DNA from: a virus
Length of the DNA stretch: 42,202 nt
Direction: 5' to 3' (one strand)
IMG/VR virus record: IMGVR_UViG_3300009176_000021
Location: 1 to 42,202 of that record
This document shows, in pieces, positions 16,957-24,927 of this stretch (position 1 is its first letter; each line of letters opens with the position of its first letter). The position numbers were made by a program, and so were the translations under genes. The notes beneath the pieces are model-generated. The model ran no database searches. It was given only the letters and a program-made list of their open reading frames with translations, and was not told where the DNA came from.

Positions 16957-17825
16957 TCTACGCCGATCTCAAAGACGAAGTCTATGAAAATCTGCTCGGG
17001 TATACCAGAAGCCAGGAGCAGACCACCCACCTGACATCGTCGATCACCGAGACCGATCTGCTGGTACCGGTGGCGGACGCCAACCAGATCTCCAAGGGTG
17101 TCATCGAGATCGGCGATGAACTGCTCTACGTCGACCGCAAAGACCCCGCCTCTTCGACCGGTGCCGTTCCCCCGTACGGCCGGGGATACCTGGGCACGGT
17201 GGCGGTTACCCATCAACCGGGTGATCGGATCATCAACAACCCTCGTACGCCACGGATGCAGATCGGGCGGGCCATCAACCAGACGATCCGGTCGGTGTAC
17301 CCGGATCTGTACGTGACCCGGACGTGCCGGTTTCCTTATGTCGCGGCGCAGCTGCACTACACGCTGCCGATGGATGTCGACTCGTTGCTGCAGGTGGAAT
17401 GGCAGCCGCCCGGTCCGTCGCTGATGTGGCTTCCGATCCAGCACTGGCGCCAATCCTCCACCGCCGAGTCGGTGGACGTGGAACTCGGGGACGCCATCCA
17501 ACCAGGACGCCCAGTGCGCGTGACCTACGGCGCCCGCCCCGATGAGCTCGACGACTACAGCGTTGATTTCACCGACACCGGGTTCGACGAGAACTGCCGA
17601 GACGTCATCGTCTACGGGGCCTGTGCTCGGGTCATCGGGTACGCCGAATCCGCCCGGCTGCAGTCCGAGGCCATCGAGTCCCAGACCCAGCAGCAGATGA
17701 TCCCACCGGGCGCCACGCTGAACGCCGGCAAGTACTTCTTCCAGCTCCACAAGCAGCGGCTCACCGAGGAGCAGCGGCGTCTGCAGCTTCGCCACCCTGT
17801 GGTGGTTCACCGGGTGCAGTTCTAA
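16953..17825 (+). CDS. Head-tail adaptor-like protein
   Basis: A 290-aa protein starting MIYADLKDEVYENL. The first helix, a beta-rich insertion (about residues 25-100, including VIEIGDELLYVDRK and GRGYLGT), then helix QIGRAINQTIRSVYPDLYV and a later helical region (CRDVIVYGACARVIGYAES, LHKQRLTEEQRRL) recall the adaptor proteins that dock under the portal and begin the tail (tail-tubular-A or gp6-like). The beta insertion resembles the start of the next gene product (the region where an entry cost or decoration is parsed: EIVDVTAASG...VIRGVDGT), a common small fold in actinophage tail genes. Role inferred from position and helix pattern. Confidence 0.65.
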   Translation: MIYADLKDEVYENLLGYTRSQEQTTHLTSSITETDLLVPVADANQISKGVIEIGDELLYVDRKDPASSTGAVPPYGRGYLGTVAVTHQPGDRIINNPRTPRMQIGRAINQTIRSVYPDLYVTRTCRFPYVAAQLHYTLPMDVDSLLQVEWQPPGPSLMWLPIQHWRQSSTAESVDVELGDAIQPGRPVRVTYGARPDELDDYSVDFTDTGFDENCRDVIVYGACARVIGYAESARLQSEAIESQTQQQMIPPGATLNAGKYFFQLHKQRLTEEQRRLQLRHPVVVHRVQF

Positions 17826-17836
17826 AGGAGGACGGC

Positions 17837-19261
17837 GTGGCCCGGTATTACAGCAACACCGCGGTCGAGACGACACTCGCCTCCGCGACCACCTCATCGG
17901 CCACCTCTATTGCCGTGGCATCGGCGAGCGGATTCCCGATCCTCTACCCGTACCGACTCACCCTGGACTTCGAGTCCCCCGGTGCCGAGATCGTCGATGT
18001 CACCGCAGCCTCGGGTACCACCCTCACCGTCATCCGGGGTGTCGACGGCACGTCGGCCCAGTCCCATTCGGCGGGTGCGGTCGTCGCTCACACTGCGACA
18101 GCCCAGGACTTCCGGGACAGCCAGGACCACATCGCGGCCACTACGGCGGTGCACGGTCTGGCCACCGGAGTCGGTGTGGTCGGCACGTCGAGTACGCAGA
18201 CGCTGACGAACAAGACCATCGACGGAACCGCCAACACCCTCAAGAACCTCGACGCTGGCGTGGTCACCGGGGTCTTCAAGTCCACCACGATCTCTCCGAC
18301 GAACGCCACGTCGGTGGGTTTGACTGTCAAGGGGTTCTCCGGTCAGGTCTCGAATCTGCAGAACTGGTCGAACTCCGTTCCCACCGTGTTGGCGTTCGTC
18401 GACAAGGACGGCAATGCCGTCTTCGACTCGATCTCCACGACCGATGGTGGTATCGCCACGGCTGCCTCGGGTGGATCGCTGTTCGTCGGTAAGTCCGTGG
18501 ACCTGGCGGCGTTGTTGACCGACGCCGTGCCGTTGAGAGTGAAGGTCGCCCCGGCCGCAACCGGCGATGCGTTGCAGGTGTTGACGTCCGCCGCAGCTGT
18601 GGTGTTCAAGGTCAGCCCCACCGGTGCGGTCACCGCTTCGGGACCTATCACCACCAGTGCAGGTGTCAGCGCCGCGACGAAGTCCTCACTGGTCCAGGCC
18701 GTCGTCGCCCAGACGGGTGCCACCGACCCGGTGCTGCAGCTCAAGGCCCAGGCCGGGGTGGTCACCACCAAGCCGTATCTGCAGGTCACCAACCATCTGG
18801 ACGCGGCACTGTCCAAAGTCGACGAACTCGGATTCTGGGTAGGACCGGCCGATACCGTCTCGTTGATTGCGACCGCCGCTGTCCCGTCGGTCCAAGGCAA
18901 TTCGACCAAGATCCTCTATGTCACCGGTAATGCGGAGTTCGACACCCGTGACCACCAGCTGGTTGCGTCCCCCACCCGTATCACCGTCCTGGTGGCCGGG
19001 TACTACCTGGTCACCCATCAGGCGATCTATGCAGCCAACGCCTCGGGATGTCGAGGGTCCGAAGTGCGTCTCAACGGAGGTGCCGTGTTCCCGCTGCAGG
19101 TCCGAGTGAACGCGACTGCTGGTGGATTCGTCAGTTCACCGGGATCGACTCGCGTGCTCAAGCTGGCGGTCAACGACTTTCTCGAACATTGGGTGTATCA
19201 GAACTCCGCCGTTTCTCTCTCGACGCAGCTCTATGTCCAGTGCACTTTCATGGGGACGTGA
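17837..19261 (+). CDS. Tail fibre/spike-like protein with C1q-like tip
   Basis: A 474-aa protein from GTG 17837, preceded by AAAGGAGG. Residues 1-90 are a Ser/Thr/Ala-rich beta domain with VIRGVDGT. The motif TQTLTNKTIDG (about 119-129), widespread in actinophage fibre proteins, marks the start of a fibrous, repetitive Ala/Val/Thr-rich shaft. The last 130 residues resemble a C1q/TNF-like trimeric head: AGYYLVTHQAIYAAN, EVRLNGGAVFP and DFLEHWVYQNSA align by eye with the C-terminus of the collagen-like protein at 21543. It probably contacts the host surface. Confidence 0.72.
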   Translation: MARYYSNTAVETTLASATTSSATSIAVASASGFPILYPYRLTLDFESPGAEIVDVTAASGTTLTVIRGVDGTSAQSHSAGAVVAHTATAQDFRDSQDHIAATTAVHGLATGVGVVGTSSTQTLTNKTIDGTANTLKNLDAGVVTGVFKSTTISPTNATSVGLTVKGFSGQVSNLQNWSNSVPTVLAFVDKDGNAVFDSISTTDGGIATAASGGSLFVGKSVDLAALLTDAVPLRVKVAPAATGDALQVLTSAAAVVFKVSPTGAVTASGPITTSAGVSAATKSSLVQAVVAQTGATDPVLQLKAQAGVVTTKPYLQVTNHLDAALSKVDELGFWVGPADTVSLIATAAVPSVQGNSTKILYVTGNAEFDTRDHQLVASPTRITVLVAGYYLVTHQAIYAANASGCRGSEVRLNGGAVFPLQVRVNATAGGFVSSPGSTRVLKLAVNDFLEHWVYQNSAVSLSTQLYVQCTFMGT

Positions 19262-19267
19262 TGCCCC

Positions 19268-21193
19268 ATGGCCATCACGATCCCCGCGAGACCACCAGGT
19301 TCACTGTCGCAGCCGCCTTCCGGGGTGGACCAGTACTCCAAGGACGACATCGACTTCTCCTACGCCATCGGTGGTATGGGCTGGTTGTCAGCCGCCAATC
19401 CGGAGCGGCCGGTACGTCGGCAGACCGCACCGTTTCGTAAGCAGCAGCTCGACGTCGGTGGTCAGGCCGGCGAGCAGTCGCTGGAGAACTGGTGGTACCG
19501 CAGCCAGTTCAGTTTCCATGGCGGAGCCGGCCAGCTCTACAACGACCCGAACACCCGCACCCAACAGGGCGGGTCGGAGTTCGTGGAGACCCGGTACCTC
19601 AAGTCCTGTGGTGTGGATGTGTGGACACCAGGAAAGGTCACTCTCCTACCGGCGCTGACCCCGGTCGCGTCGGCCTCGGTGGTGGAAGTCGTCGGGTACT
19701 CCACGCCCACCAACAAGAACATGGTCATGTGGGCCACAGCCTCGACCGTGTATCAGCGCTCAGCTGATGGTGTCTACTCCGGTTCGACCGCCGCACCAGC
19801 CGGAGAATCTGTCATCTCCCTGTGCACCAACGGGTCGTACGCGTTCATTGCCACACCTGTGGGCATCTACACCGGGGCGCTGCCGGATGGCAACGGATCC
19901 ATCACGTGGATAAAGCTGTGGAACACCGGGTCGTCCAACGTGCTGGTCGCCTGGGTGAAGCAGCGTCTCGTCGCCTGTATCGGCACCGCAGTGTATGAAC
20001 TGGTGGGCACCGGACCGACGCTGCCCACGGACAAGAAACTGTTCACCCACCCGAACGACCGGTGGTTGTGGACGTCGATCTCCGAGGGCGGTCGGGCCGT
20101 CTACCTGGCCGGCTATGCGGGTGGCCGCTCGTCGATCTTCAAGCTCATTCCCACCGACGCCAACGGTGACCTTCCTCAACTCAGCACCGGGATCGTTGCG
20201 GCGGTAATGCCCGAAGGCGAAGATGTCCACGCCGTCTACGGCTACCTGTCCACCTACGTGGCGATCGGCACCAGTCGAGGCGTGCGGATCGGGATCACCG
20301 ACGACGCTGGTGATGTCACCTACGGCCCGCTCATCGTGGAGTCCACCAACCCGGTGTTGTGTTTCGCGGGCCGGGATCGGTTCGTCTATTACGGACTCAG
20401 CTCCGGGGTCGACAACAAGTCCGGCCTCGGCCGCATCGACCTCGGCAACGCACTCGAAGGTTTGCGGTTCGCTTACGCCTGGGATGTGTTCCACGCCAGT
20501 GCCACGTCCACGGTGACCGGGTGCGCGTTGATCGGCAACAGCAACAACCTGGCCCTGGGTACGTCGGCTGATGGGATGTTCCTCAACGACGGGTCGGGAA
20601 CAAAGCTTCCCGCCGGGTACCTGGAGACGAGCAGAGCCCGGTTCTCCACCCTGGAACCCAAGCTGTACAAGTTGGTGCGGGTTAGGGGACCGGTGCTGGA
20701 AGGAAGCCTCGGTGTTTCCGTGAGTGGCACGTCTGGCGTCGCGTCCCCGCTCGCCACTTTGCCTCTGGGGTCGACACCGTCTGGCGATCTCGATATCAGG
20801 AACCCGTCCGGTCCGCAGGAATTCATCTCGCTGCGGTTCGTCCTCAACCGGCACCCGACGAACCTCACCCTGGGGGCGGAGTTCTCCTCCTACCAGCTCA
20901 AGGCGTTACCCGGCACGACCCGTACCCGACTCATCCAACTCCCGCTGTTGTGCTTCGACTTGGAGAAGGACCCCAACGGGCAGCAGTGGGGTGGCACGGG
21001 GACAGCTCTCGGTCGGCTTCTTGCTATCGAGTCGATCGAGTCAGTCGGCGATACGATCTTGTGGCAGGACTTCTCTAACAACACCGCCGAGATGGTGAGC
21101 ATCGAGCAGCTGGAGTTCATCCAGAGTGCGCCTCCCCAGAACGCCTCCGGCTGGGGTGGATACCTCAACGTCACACTGAGGACTGTGAAGTGA
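19268..21193 (+). CDS. Large tail protein, tubular-B/minor-tail-like
   Basis: A 641-aa protein with a Pro-rich start, then a long beta-rich body built of repeated 40-60-residue units (for example ASTVYQRSADGVYSGSTA and SYAFIATPVGIYTGA), consistent with a beta-propeller such as those in tail nozzle (tail-tubular-B-like) or minor tail proteins. The segment FHGGAGQLYNDPNTR, followed by a GVDVWTPGKVTLLP stretch, recalls actinophage tail proteins. It lies between two fibre genes, and its GTGA stop-start overlap couples it to the next gene. A structural tail role is well supported; the exact part is uncertain. Confidence 0.66.
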   Translation: MAITIPARPPGSLSQPPSGVDQYSKDDIDFSYAIGGMGWLSAANPERPVRRQTAPFRKQQLDVGGQAGEQSLENWWYRSQFSFHGGAGQLYNDPNTRTQQGGSEFVETRYLKSCGVDVWTPGKVTLLPALTPVASASVVEVVGYSTPTNKNMVMWATASTVYQRSADGVYSGSTAAPAGESVISLCTNGSYAFIATPVGIYTGALPDGNGSITWIKLWNTGSSNVLVAWVKQRLVACIGTAVYELVGTGPTLPTDKKLFTHPNDRWLWTSISEGGRAVYLAGYAGGRSSIFKLIPTDANGDLPQLSTGIVAAVMPEGEDVHAVYGYLSTYVAIGTSRGVRIGITDDAGDVTYGPLIVESTNPVLCFAGRDRFVYYGLSSGVDNKSGLGRIDLGNALEGLRFAYAWDVFHASATSTVTGCALIGNSNNLALGTSADGMFLNDGSGTKLPAGYLETSRARFSTLEPKLYKLVRVRGPVLEGSLGVSVSGTSGVASPLATLPLGSTPSGDLDIRNPSGPQEFISLRFVLNRHPTNLTLGAEFSSYQLKALPGTTRTRLIQLPLLCFDLEKDPNGQQWGGTGTALGRLLAIESIESVGDTILWQDFSNNTAEMVSIEQLEFIQSAPPQNASGWGGYLNVTLRTVK

Positions 21194-21546
21194 GTGAGAA
21201 GACGGCCGGTCGCCACGACCTGCAGATGCGTAACAACGAGACCTTCGTCCTGCACCTGACCTATAAGGACCCCAACGGGTTGCCTGTCGACCTCACCGAC
21301 CACGCCGTCCGGATGCAGGTCCGGGACAAAGCGAACGGGACGGTACTCCTGGACTCCGACAACACCGGGGCCGCAGTGATCACCGATCCTCTCGAGGGCA
21401 AGATCGATGTCACGTTTCCCCGGTCGGACATGCTCACGGTGTCGGCACCGATAGGTGTGTACGACCTGGCCCTCATCACTCCTACCGCCCAGGTCGACGT
21501 CCTCATCGAAGGGACCGTCGCCTTCATCAAGGGTGTGACCCTATGA
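21190..21546 (+). CDS. Small beta-sandwich tail-accessory protein (BppU/Ig-like)
   Basis: A 118-aa beta-rich protein with pattern [20 protein letters not shown], then [18 protein letters not shown], then GKIDVTF and a final [20 protein letters not shown] strand pair. This matches the small BppU N-terminal-like domains that hold receptor-binding proteins on phage tails. GTG 21190 overlaps the preceding stop (GTGA), and its TGA overlaps the collagen-like gene's ATG, so it may be the adaptor on which that fibre is mounted. Confidence 0.65.
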   Translation: MSEKTAGRHDLQMRNNETFVLHLTYKDPNGLPVDLTDHAVRMQVRDKANGTVLLDSDNTGAAVITDPLEGKIDVTFPRSDMLTVSAPIGVYDLALITPTAQVDVLIEGTVAFIKGVTL

Positions 21547-22715
21547 CGACAGCCCCGAATCAAGTCGTCGTCGATCCGAAGGTTGCGACGGTGGTCGAGG
21601 TCACCACCATCGGCCCGAAAGGAATCGAAGGTGTCGCCGGCCCGACCGGCCCGCCAGGACCAATCGGGCCTGATGGTCCGCAGGGGATCCAAGGGTTGGT
21701 GGGTGCCACCGGGATTCAAGGCCCCATGGGCGCCACCGGGCAGATAGGCGACGCCGGCCCGGAAGGACCGATGGGATTGACCGGCCCGACCGGACCACCC
21801 GGTGTGACAGGCGACAAGGGCGACACTGGATTGCAAGGTTCGATCGGGCCTCAAGGACCGGAAGGCCAAGTTGGGCCGATGGGTCCTCGTGGATTCAAAG
21901 GTGACACGGGTGATCCCGGTGGACCCGTTGGCCCGCAGGGTCCCGAAGGCCCGCAGGGTCCACCAGGATTGCCAGGTATCCAGGGTTTGCAAGGTCCGGT
22001 CGGCCCGCAAGGGGTGAAAGGCGATACCGGTTTGACGGGCCCGACGGGTTCGCCAGGTCCGCAAGGTATCCAAGGTTTGGTCGGGGCTACTGGTTTGACT
22101 GGCCCACAGGGGGGTACCGGTAACACGGGCCCAACTGGTGCGACTGGATCCCAAGGCCCCAAGGGCGATACTGGTTCACAGGGCGTTCAAGGTCCCAAGG
22201 GCGACACCGGTTCGCAGGGTGCCCAAGGGGTCAAGGGTGACACTGGTTCCCAAGGCATCCAAGGAATCAAGGGTGATACCGGTGCTCCGGGTCAGGATGC
22301 CCCGCCGCGCGTCAACGTCGGCCTGGTTCGATCCACGGCCATCAATGTCACCAACAATCTCAATACGAACATCGGTACCAGTGGGTGGCAGTCGGAGGAA
22401 TTGGGGGCCACCGTCTCATGGTGGACATCTGCCGGGTTTGTTGCGCCGGCGGCTGGGGTATACCAGGTTTCGGCTAGGGCCATCTGGGCTACACACGCTA
22501 CAGGGTTTCGGTCGATCATGGTGACACTCAACGGTGGCGTGCTGACGCAATCGATCTGCTACAGCTCGCAAGGTGCCTCGAATGCAGGCAGTCAGCTACC
22601 CGCCTATCTGGTCAAATGTGTGGCCAGTGATGTCCTGTCGATCATGGTGTATCAAAACTCCGGAGCTGGTTTGAACATGACGCAGGCGCAGATGTCGGTT
22701 GTTCGTGTCGGCTGA
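21543..22715 (+). CDS. Collagen-like tail fibre with C1q-like C-terminal head
   Basis: A 390-aa protein with three parts. Residues 1-23 are an attachment segment. Residues about 24-252 are roughly 76 Gly-X-Y triplets, with one extra residue near triplet 35 (DPGGPV), and should form a collagen triple helix; the absence of animal-type prolyl hydroxylation is compensated by many charged and Gln/Thr positions such as GPKGDT. Residues about 262-390 form a compact beta-rich head with C1q-like features ([37 protein letters not shown]). A trimeric rod with a binding head is a classic receptor-binding layout. The start overlaps the previous stop (ATGA). Confidence 0.85.
   Translation: MTTAPNQVVVDPKVATVVEVTTIGPKGIEGVAGPTGPPGPIGPDGPQGIQGLVGATGIQGPMGATGQIGDAGPEGPMGLTGPTGPPGVTGDKGDTGLQGSIGPQGPEGQVGPMGPRGFKGDTGDPGGPVGPQGPEGPQGPPGLPGIQGLQGPVGPQGVKGDTGLTGPTGSPGPQGIQGLVGATGLTGPQGGTGNTGPTGATGSQGPKGDTGSQGVQGPKGDTGSQGAQGVKGDTGSQGIQGIKGDTGAPGQDAPPRVNVGLVRSTAINVTNNLNTNIGTSGWQSEELGATVSWWTSAGFVAPAAGVYQVSARAIWATHATGFRSIMVTLNGGVLTQSICYSSQGASNAGSQLPAYLVKCVASDVLSIMVYQNSGAGLNMTQAQMSVVRVG
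22147..22290 (+). repeat. 36-base tandem repeats coding for the last collagen units
   Basis: The end of the collagen region is built from a 12-residue unit of the form GSQGxQGxKGDT, repeated about four times with small changes; the DNA repeats with a period of 36 bases. Such tandem units can gain or lose copies by slippage and so change fibre length in steps of whole triplets without a frameshift. Confidence 0.7.
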
Positions 22716-22743
22716 CCCGTCCTCCATCCGATCGGAGTAATCG

Positions 22744-22983
22744 ATGGACGCCGCCAAACGTAAGGCGCTACCGAAAAGCGACTTCGTCTACCCGGCCAAG
22801 AAGGCGTATCCCATAGACACGCTGGCTCGGGCACGTAATGCCTTGTCGCGGGCGGCTCAGTCCAAGACGTCGGGTGACTACGAGACCGTGGCCCGAGCGG
22901 TACGGGCGAAGTACGGGGACCAGATCGAGACCAAGGGCGCGACGCCGAAGGCCGGTACGCGTAAGGGAAAGAGTAGAACCTGA
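22744..22983 (+). CDS. Small basic hypothetical protein (DFVYP...YPIDT family)
   Basis: A 79-aa protein with the pattern LPKSDFVYPAKKAYPIDTLARARNA (split here as LPKSDFVYP and AYPIDTLARARNALSRAA) and a basic C-terminal tail (GTRKGKSRT). Small domains of this look occur in several phage virion and accessory proteins; I recall no proven function. ATG 22744 has CGGAG upstream, and its stop overlaps the next ATG (TGATG), tying it to the lysis cassette. Confidence 0.6.
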   Translation: MDAAKRKALPKSDFVYPAKKAYPIDTLARARNALSRAAQSKTSGDYETVARAVRAKYGDQIETKGATPKAGTRKGKSRT

Positions 22984-23426
22984 TGCCGCTGAACCTTCCT
23001 CACCCTGACCCGGAGAAGTACCCAGACCTGTTTGGAGATGACGACATGCCTACCCTGTCCGAGCCCCCGGTGTGGCCTCTGCCATCCGGGCACTTCTTCG
23101 GCCCGGCCGCTCTGGAGGAGAGCAACGCCGCCTGTCACTCCGGCAAGAAGGACTGGCTGGACAACAACAAGCTCCAGCTGTGGCAGCGCCACTTCTTCGA
23201 GGTGTGGGACCGGGACCTGGAGGTGACCGGGCACTTCGACGCCCGTACCCAGGATGCCGTGGAGAAGGTCCAGGAAACCGCGGGCTGGGAGCCCAGCGGG
23301 AAGCTGGACGAGAACACCTGGAAGGTGGTGTGGACGGCGAAGCCGAAGGAGAAGAAGGAGAAGGAGTCGGTCGCCAAGAAGAAGCCCACCACCCGCTCGG
23401 CGTTCAAGAAGTCCATGGGTGGGTGA
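22983..23426 (+). CDS. Peptidoglycan-binding-domain protein
   Basis: A 147-aa protein with one peptidoglycan-binding-like domain at about residues 55-110: WQRHFFEVWDRDLEVTGHFD, then TQDAVEKVQ, then SGKLDENTWKVV, matching the family pattern of Q-x-x-L, D-G-x-F/D, T-x-x-A-V-x-x-x-Q and T-W. The C-terminal tail is very lysine-rich (KEKKEKESVAKKK) and may bind anionic wall polymers. No catalytic domain is present. It overlaps the endolysin gene by four bases (GTGA), suggesting a lysis helper or a wall-targeting partner. Confidence 0.68.
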   Translation: MPLNLPHPDPEKYPDLFGDDDMPTLSEPPVWPLPSGHFFGPAALEESNAACHSGKKDWLDNNKLQLWQRHFFEVWDRDLEVTGHFDARTQDAVEKVQETAGWEPSGKLDENTWKVVWTAKPKEKKEKESVAKKKPTTRSAFKKSMGG

Positions 23427-24229
23427 GGTCGGTGGTTGCCTATAGCTTGGCGAAGCCGGTCCAGAACAACAAGGACCAGTTCAAGAAGTACTTCCCGAAG
23501 GCGCCGTACCTCGGGGATATCGGTGATGCCCGGCACCTCAAGGGCTCCGGAGATCATAGCCCCTGGGCCTCGGACGTCATCAACGGTAAGCACCACCAGC
23601 GGGGCATCGTCTACGCGATTGACTTGGGCAACGGAGGTGGGTTCGATTCCACCAAGTTCGCCACCTGGCTGTTGACCCAGGTCAAGGCCGGCAAGTACCC
23701 GGAAGTGAAATACTTCCTGTCCAACTACAAACTGTGGGACCGCCGGTATGGCTGGCGCCAGCAGAAGGGTTCGGACGGGCCGGGCCACGTGCACATGAGC
23801 TTCATGCCCGGAGCGGAGAACACGGGGAGCCAGATCCTTGCCGATTACTACCGGTACCTGCATCCTCCTGTCGGAGCGAAACCACCGGTCAAGACGATCT
23901 CGGCCCCGGCCCCGGCGAAGCCGAAACCTCCGGCGCCACCGCCCTACCCGATCAAGGCCCGGACGCTCAACGGCGGGAAAGTGCTGGGCACGCCGATCCC
24001 GAACGCCAGGATCGTGCCCGCCAACAAGGCACCGGTGCTGGGTATCGGTGCCGGCGACGAGAAGATGGGCGGCTGGGTGACCTACGCCGAGGGCAAGTTG
24101 GGCGTCGTCCCAAACGGATACTATGGGCCAGAGATGGTCAATGCGGTCAAAGCGCTACAGAAGGCACGTGGGCTACCCATCACCGGACAAATCAACGAGG
24201 CCACGTGGCGCAGCCTCGGCCATCACTAG
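23423..24229 (+). CDS. Endolysin: M15-like peptidase plus peptidoglycan-binding domain
   Basis: A 268-aa lysin. GTG 23423 is chosen because it overlaps the previous stop (GTGA); GTG 23432 is an alternative. Residues 30-125 carry the zinc-site pattern of M15-type D,D- or L,D-peptidases: GSGDHSPW (His45), VYAIDLG (Asp67) and PGHVHMSF (His near 120). A Pro-rich linker (about 155-185, APAPAKPKPPAPPPYP) leads to a C-terminal peptidoglycan-binding domain (VTYAEGKLGVVPNGYYGP, then AVKALQKARGLPITG, then ATWRSLG). It cuts the cross-linked wall at lysis once the holin opens the membrane. The holin gene follows after 9 bases. Confidence 0.85.
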   Translation: MRSVVAYSLAKPVQNNKDQFKKYFPKAPYLGDIGDARHLKGSGDHSPWASDVINGKHHQRGIVYAIDLGNGGGFDSTKFATWLLTQVKAGKYPEVKYFLSNYKLWDRRYGWRQQKGSDGPGHVHMSFMPGAENTGSQILADYYRYLHPPVGAKPPVKTISAPAPAKPKPPAPPPYPIKARTLNGGKVLGTPIPNARIVPANKAPVLGIGAGDEKMGGWVTYAEGKLGVVPNGYYGPEMVNAVKALQKARGLPITGQINEATWRSLGHH

Positions 24230-24238
24230 GAGGCTTCC

Positions 24239-24460
24239 GTGGTAGCACGGACGTATGCGTGGAGGACGCCCGCGGAGTGGATCGTCCTCGTGTTTCTGCA
24301 GGTCACGATCACTTTGCTGCTCGGTGACCTGGTCGGACTCATGAACCTCGACTGGCGGATGTCGCTGGCCTGGGGCGGCATCGCCGCCCTGGCTTCGCTG
24401 GTGGTGTCGTTCGTGAGTTACCTGTTCCGCCTCGGCGACTCGAAACCCTTGGTAGAGTAG
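24239..24460 (+). CDS. Holin
   Basis: A 73-aa protein from GTG 24239, with AGGAGG upstream. It has two hydrophobic segments, about residues 13-35 (EWIVLVFLQVTITLLLGDL) and 43-64 (LAWGGIAALASLVVSFVSYL), separated by a short charged turn, and a short charged tail (FRLGDSKPLVE). Size, two membrane spans and position right after the endolysin fit a holin that forms lesions in the membrane at a set time. A strong terminator follows, ending the late operon. Confidence 0.8.
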   Translation: MVARTYAWRTPAEWIVLVFLQVTITLLLGDLVGLMNLDWRMSLAWGGIAALASLVVSFVSYLFRLGDSKPLVE

Positions 24461-24504
24461 GCGTACGCGAAGGTCGTTTCCCCTTCTTTCGTGTCTCTCT
24501 CACA

Positions 24505-24544
24505 GAGAAGACCCTCCGGTTATCCGGGGGGTCTTCTCGTGTTT
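24505..24544 (+). terminator. Rho-independent terminator of the late operon
   Basis: A 15-bp stem, GAGAAGACCCTCCGG (24505-24519) with CCGGGGGGTCTTCTC (24524-24538), containing one G-T pair, closed by loop TTAT and followed by GTGTTT. It lies 44 bases after the holin gene and is the strongest intrinsic terminator in the window. Confidence 0.9.
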
Positions 24545-24906
24545 CACCTCAGAAGGATGATTGTCAGCCGAGCGGCACCTGTGGTTCTAATGAGGCGAGG
24601 CGGTGGGGTCGCTTCGGGGGGGCCGGACAGGTTAGTCGTCCGTGCCCGGTGAAGGCAAGACCTGGGTGGGGTGTTACTGACCGGGATCCTTGTGCTATGG
24701 CGTGGGTCATGTCCGGTTTGGCCAGTCAGGTACCAGTCTGACGCCCCTTGCGCCCGGAGCGGTCCTGAGTAACGTGTCCACCCATAACCACATCGCATAC
24801 GGGTTGACACCGAGTCAGCCGTAGGAACGATCTTCCCCCTAGCTCTGAGCATGGGACACCCGTGTGCCCAGGCCGTGTGACGAACACCACAGTTTGGAGA
24901 CGTGAC
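24545..24906 (+). promoter_or_regulatory. Non-coding leader of the early operon with promoter and operators
   Basis: No convincing gene is present in this 360-base stretch. Near its end, GTGTCCACCCATAA (24774-24787, near-match) and, on the other strand, the exact site ATACGGGTTGACAC (24797-24810) belong to the operator family found at five other places. The TTGACA of the second site (24804-24809) is a perfect -35 hexamer reading toward the early operon; the -10 17-18 bases on (around 24827-24833) is poor. Repressor binding here would cover the -35. CCGGACA/TGTCCGG words occur at 24627 and 24711. Confidence 0.6.
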
Positions 24907-24927
24907 ATGGCGAGAGAGGTCAGCTAG
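24907..24927 (+). CDS. Six-codon leader ORF (MAREVS) coupled to the Cas4-like gene
   Basis: ATG 24907 follows GGAG at about eight bases and encodes M-A-R-E-V-S before a TAG whose G is the first base of the next gene's GTG (TAGTG). The AGAGAGG inside this mini-ORF also serves as the ribosome site of the next gene. Translation of such a short ORF would deliver ribosomes directly to the main start. It could be coincidence; conservation in relatives would decide. Confidence 0.35.
   Translation: MAREVS

Noticed and set aside
21851-22162. Minus-strand proline-rich ORF (103 aa)
   Set aside because: It is the antisense of the collagen region; Gly-Pro codons read backwards give Pro/Gly-rich shadows.
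22147-22290. Repeats as a CRISPR-like or regulatory array
   Set aside because: The 36-base periodicity is explained by coding for repeated collagen triplets.
16442-22715. Tail-assembly chaperone pair with programmed frameshift, as in long-tailed phages
   Set aside because: No overlapping chaperone-like ORFs, no slippery site and no tape-measure gene follow the capsid genes.
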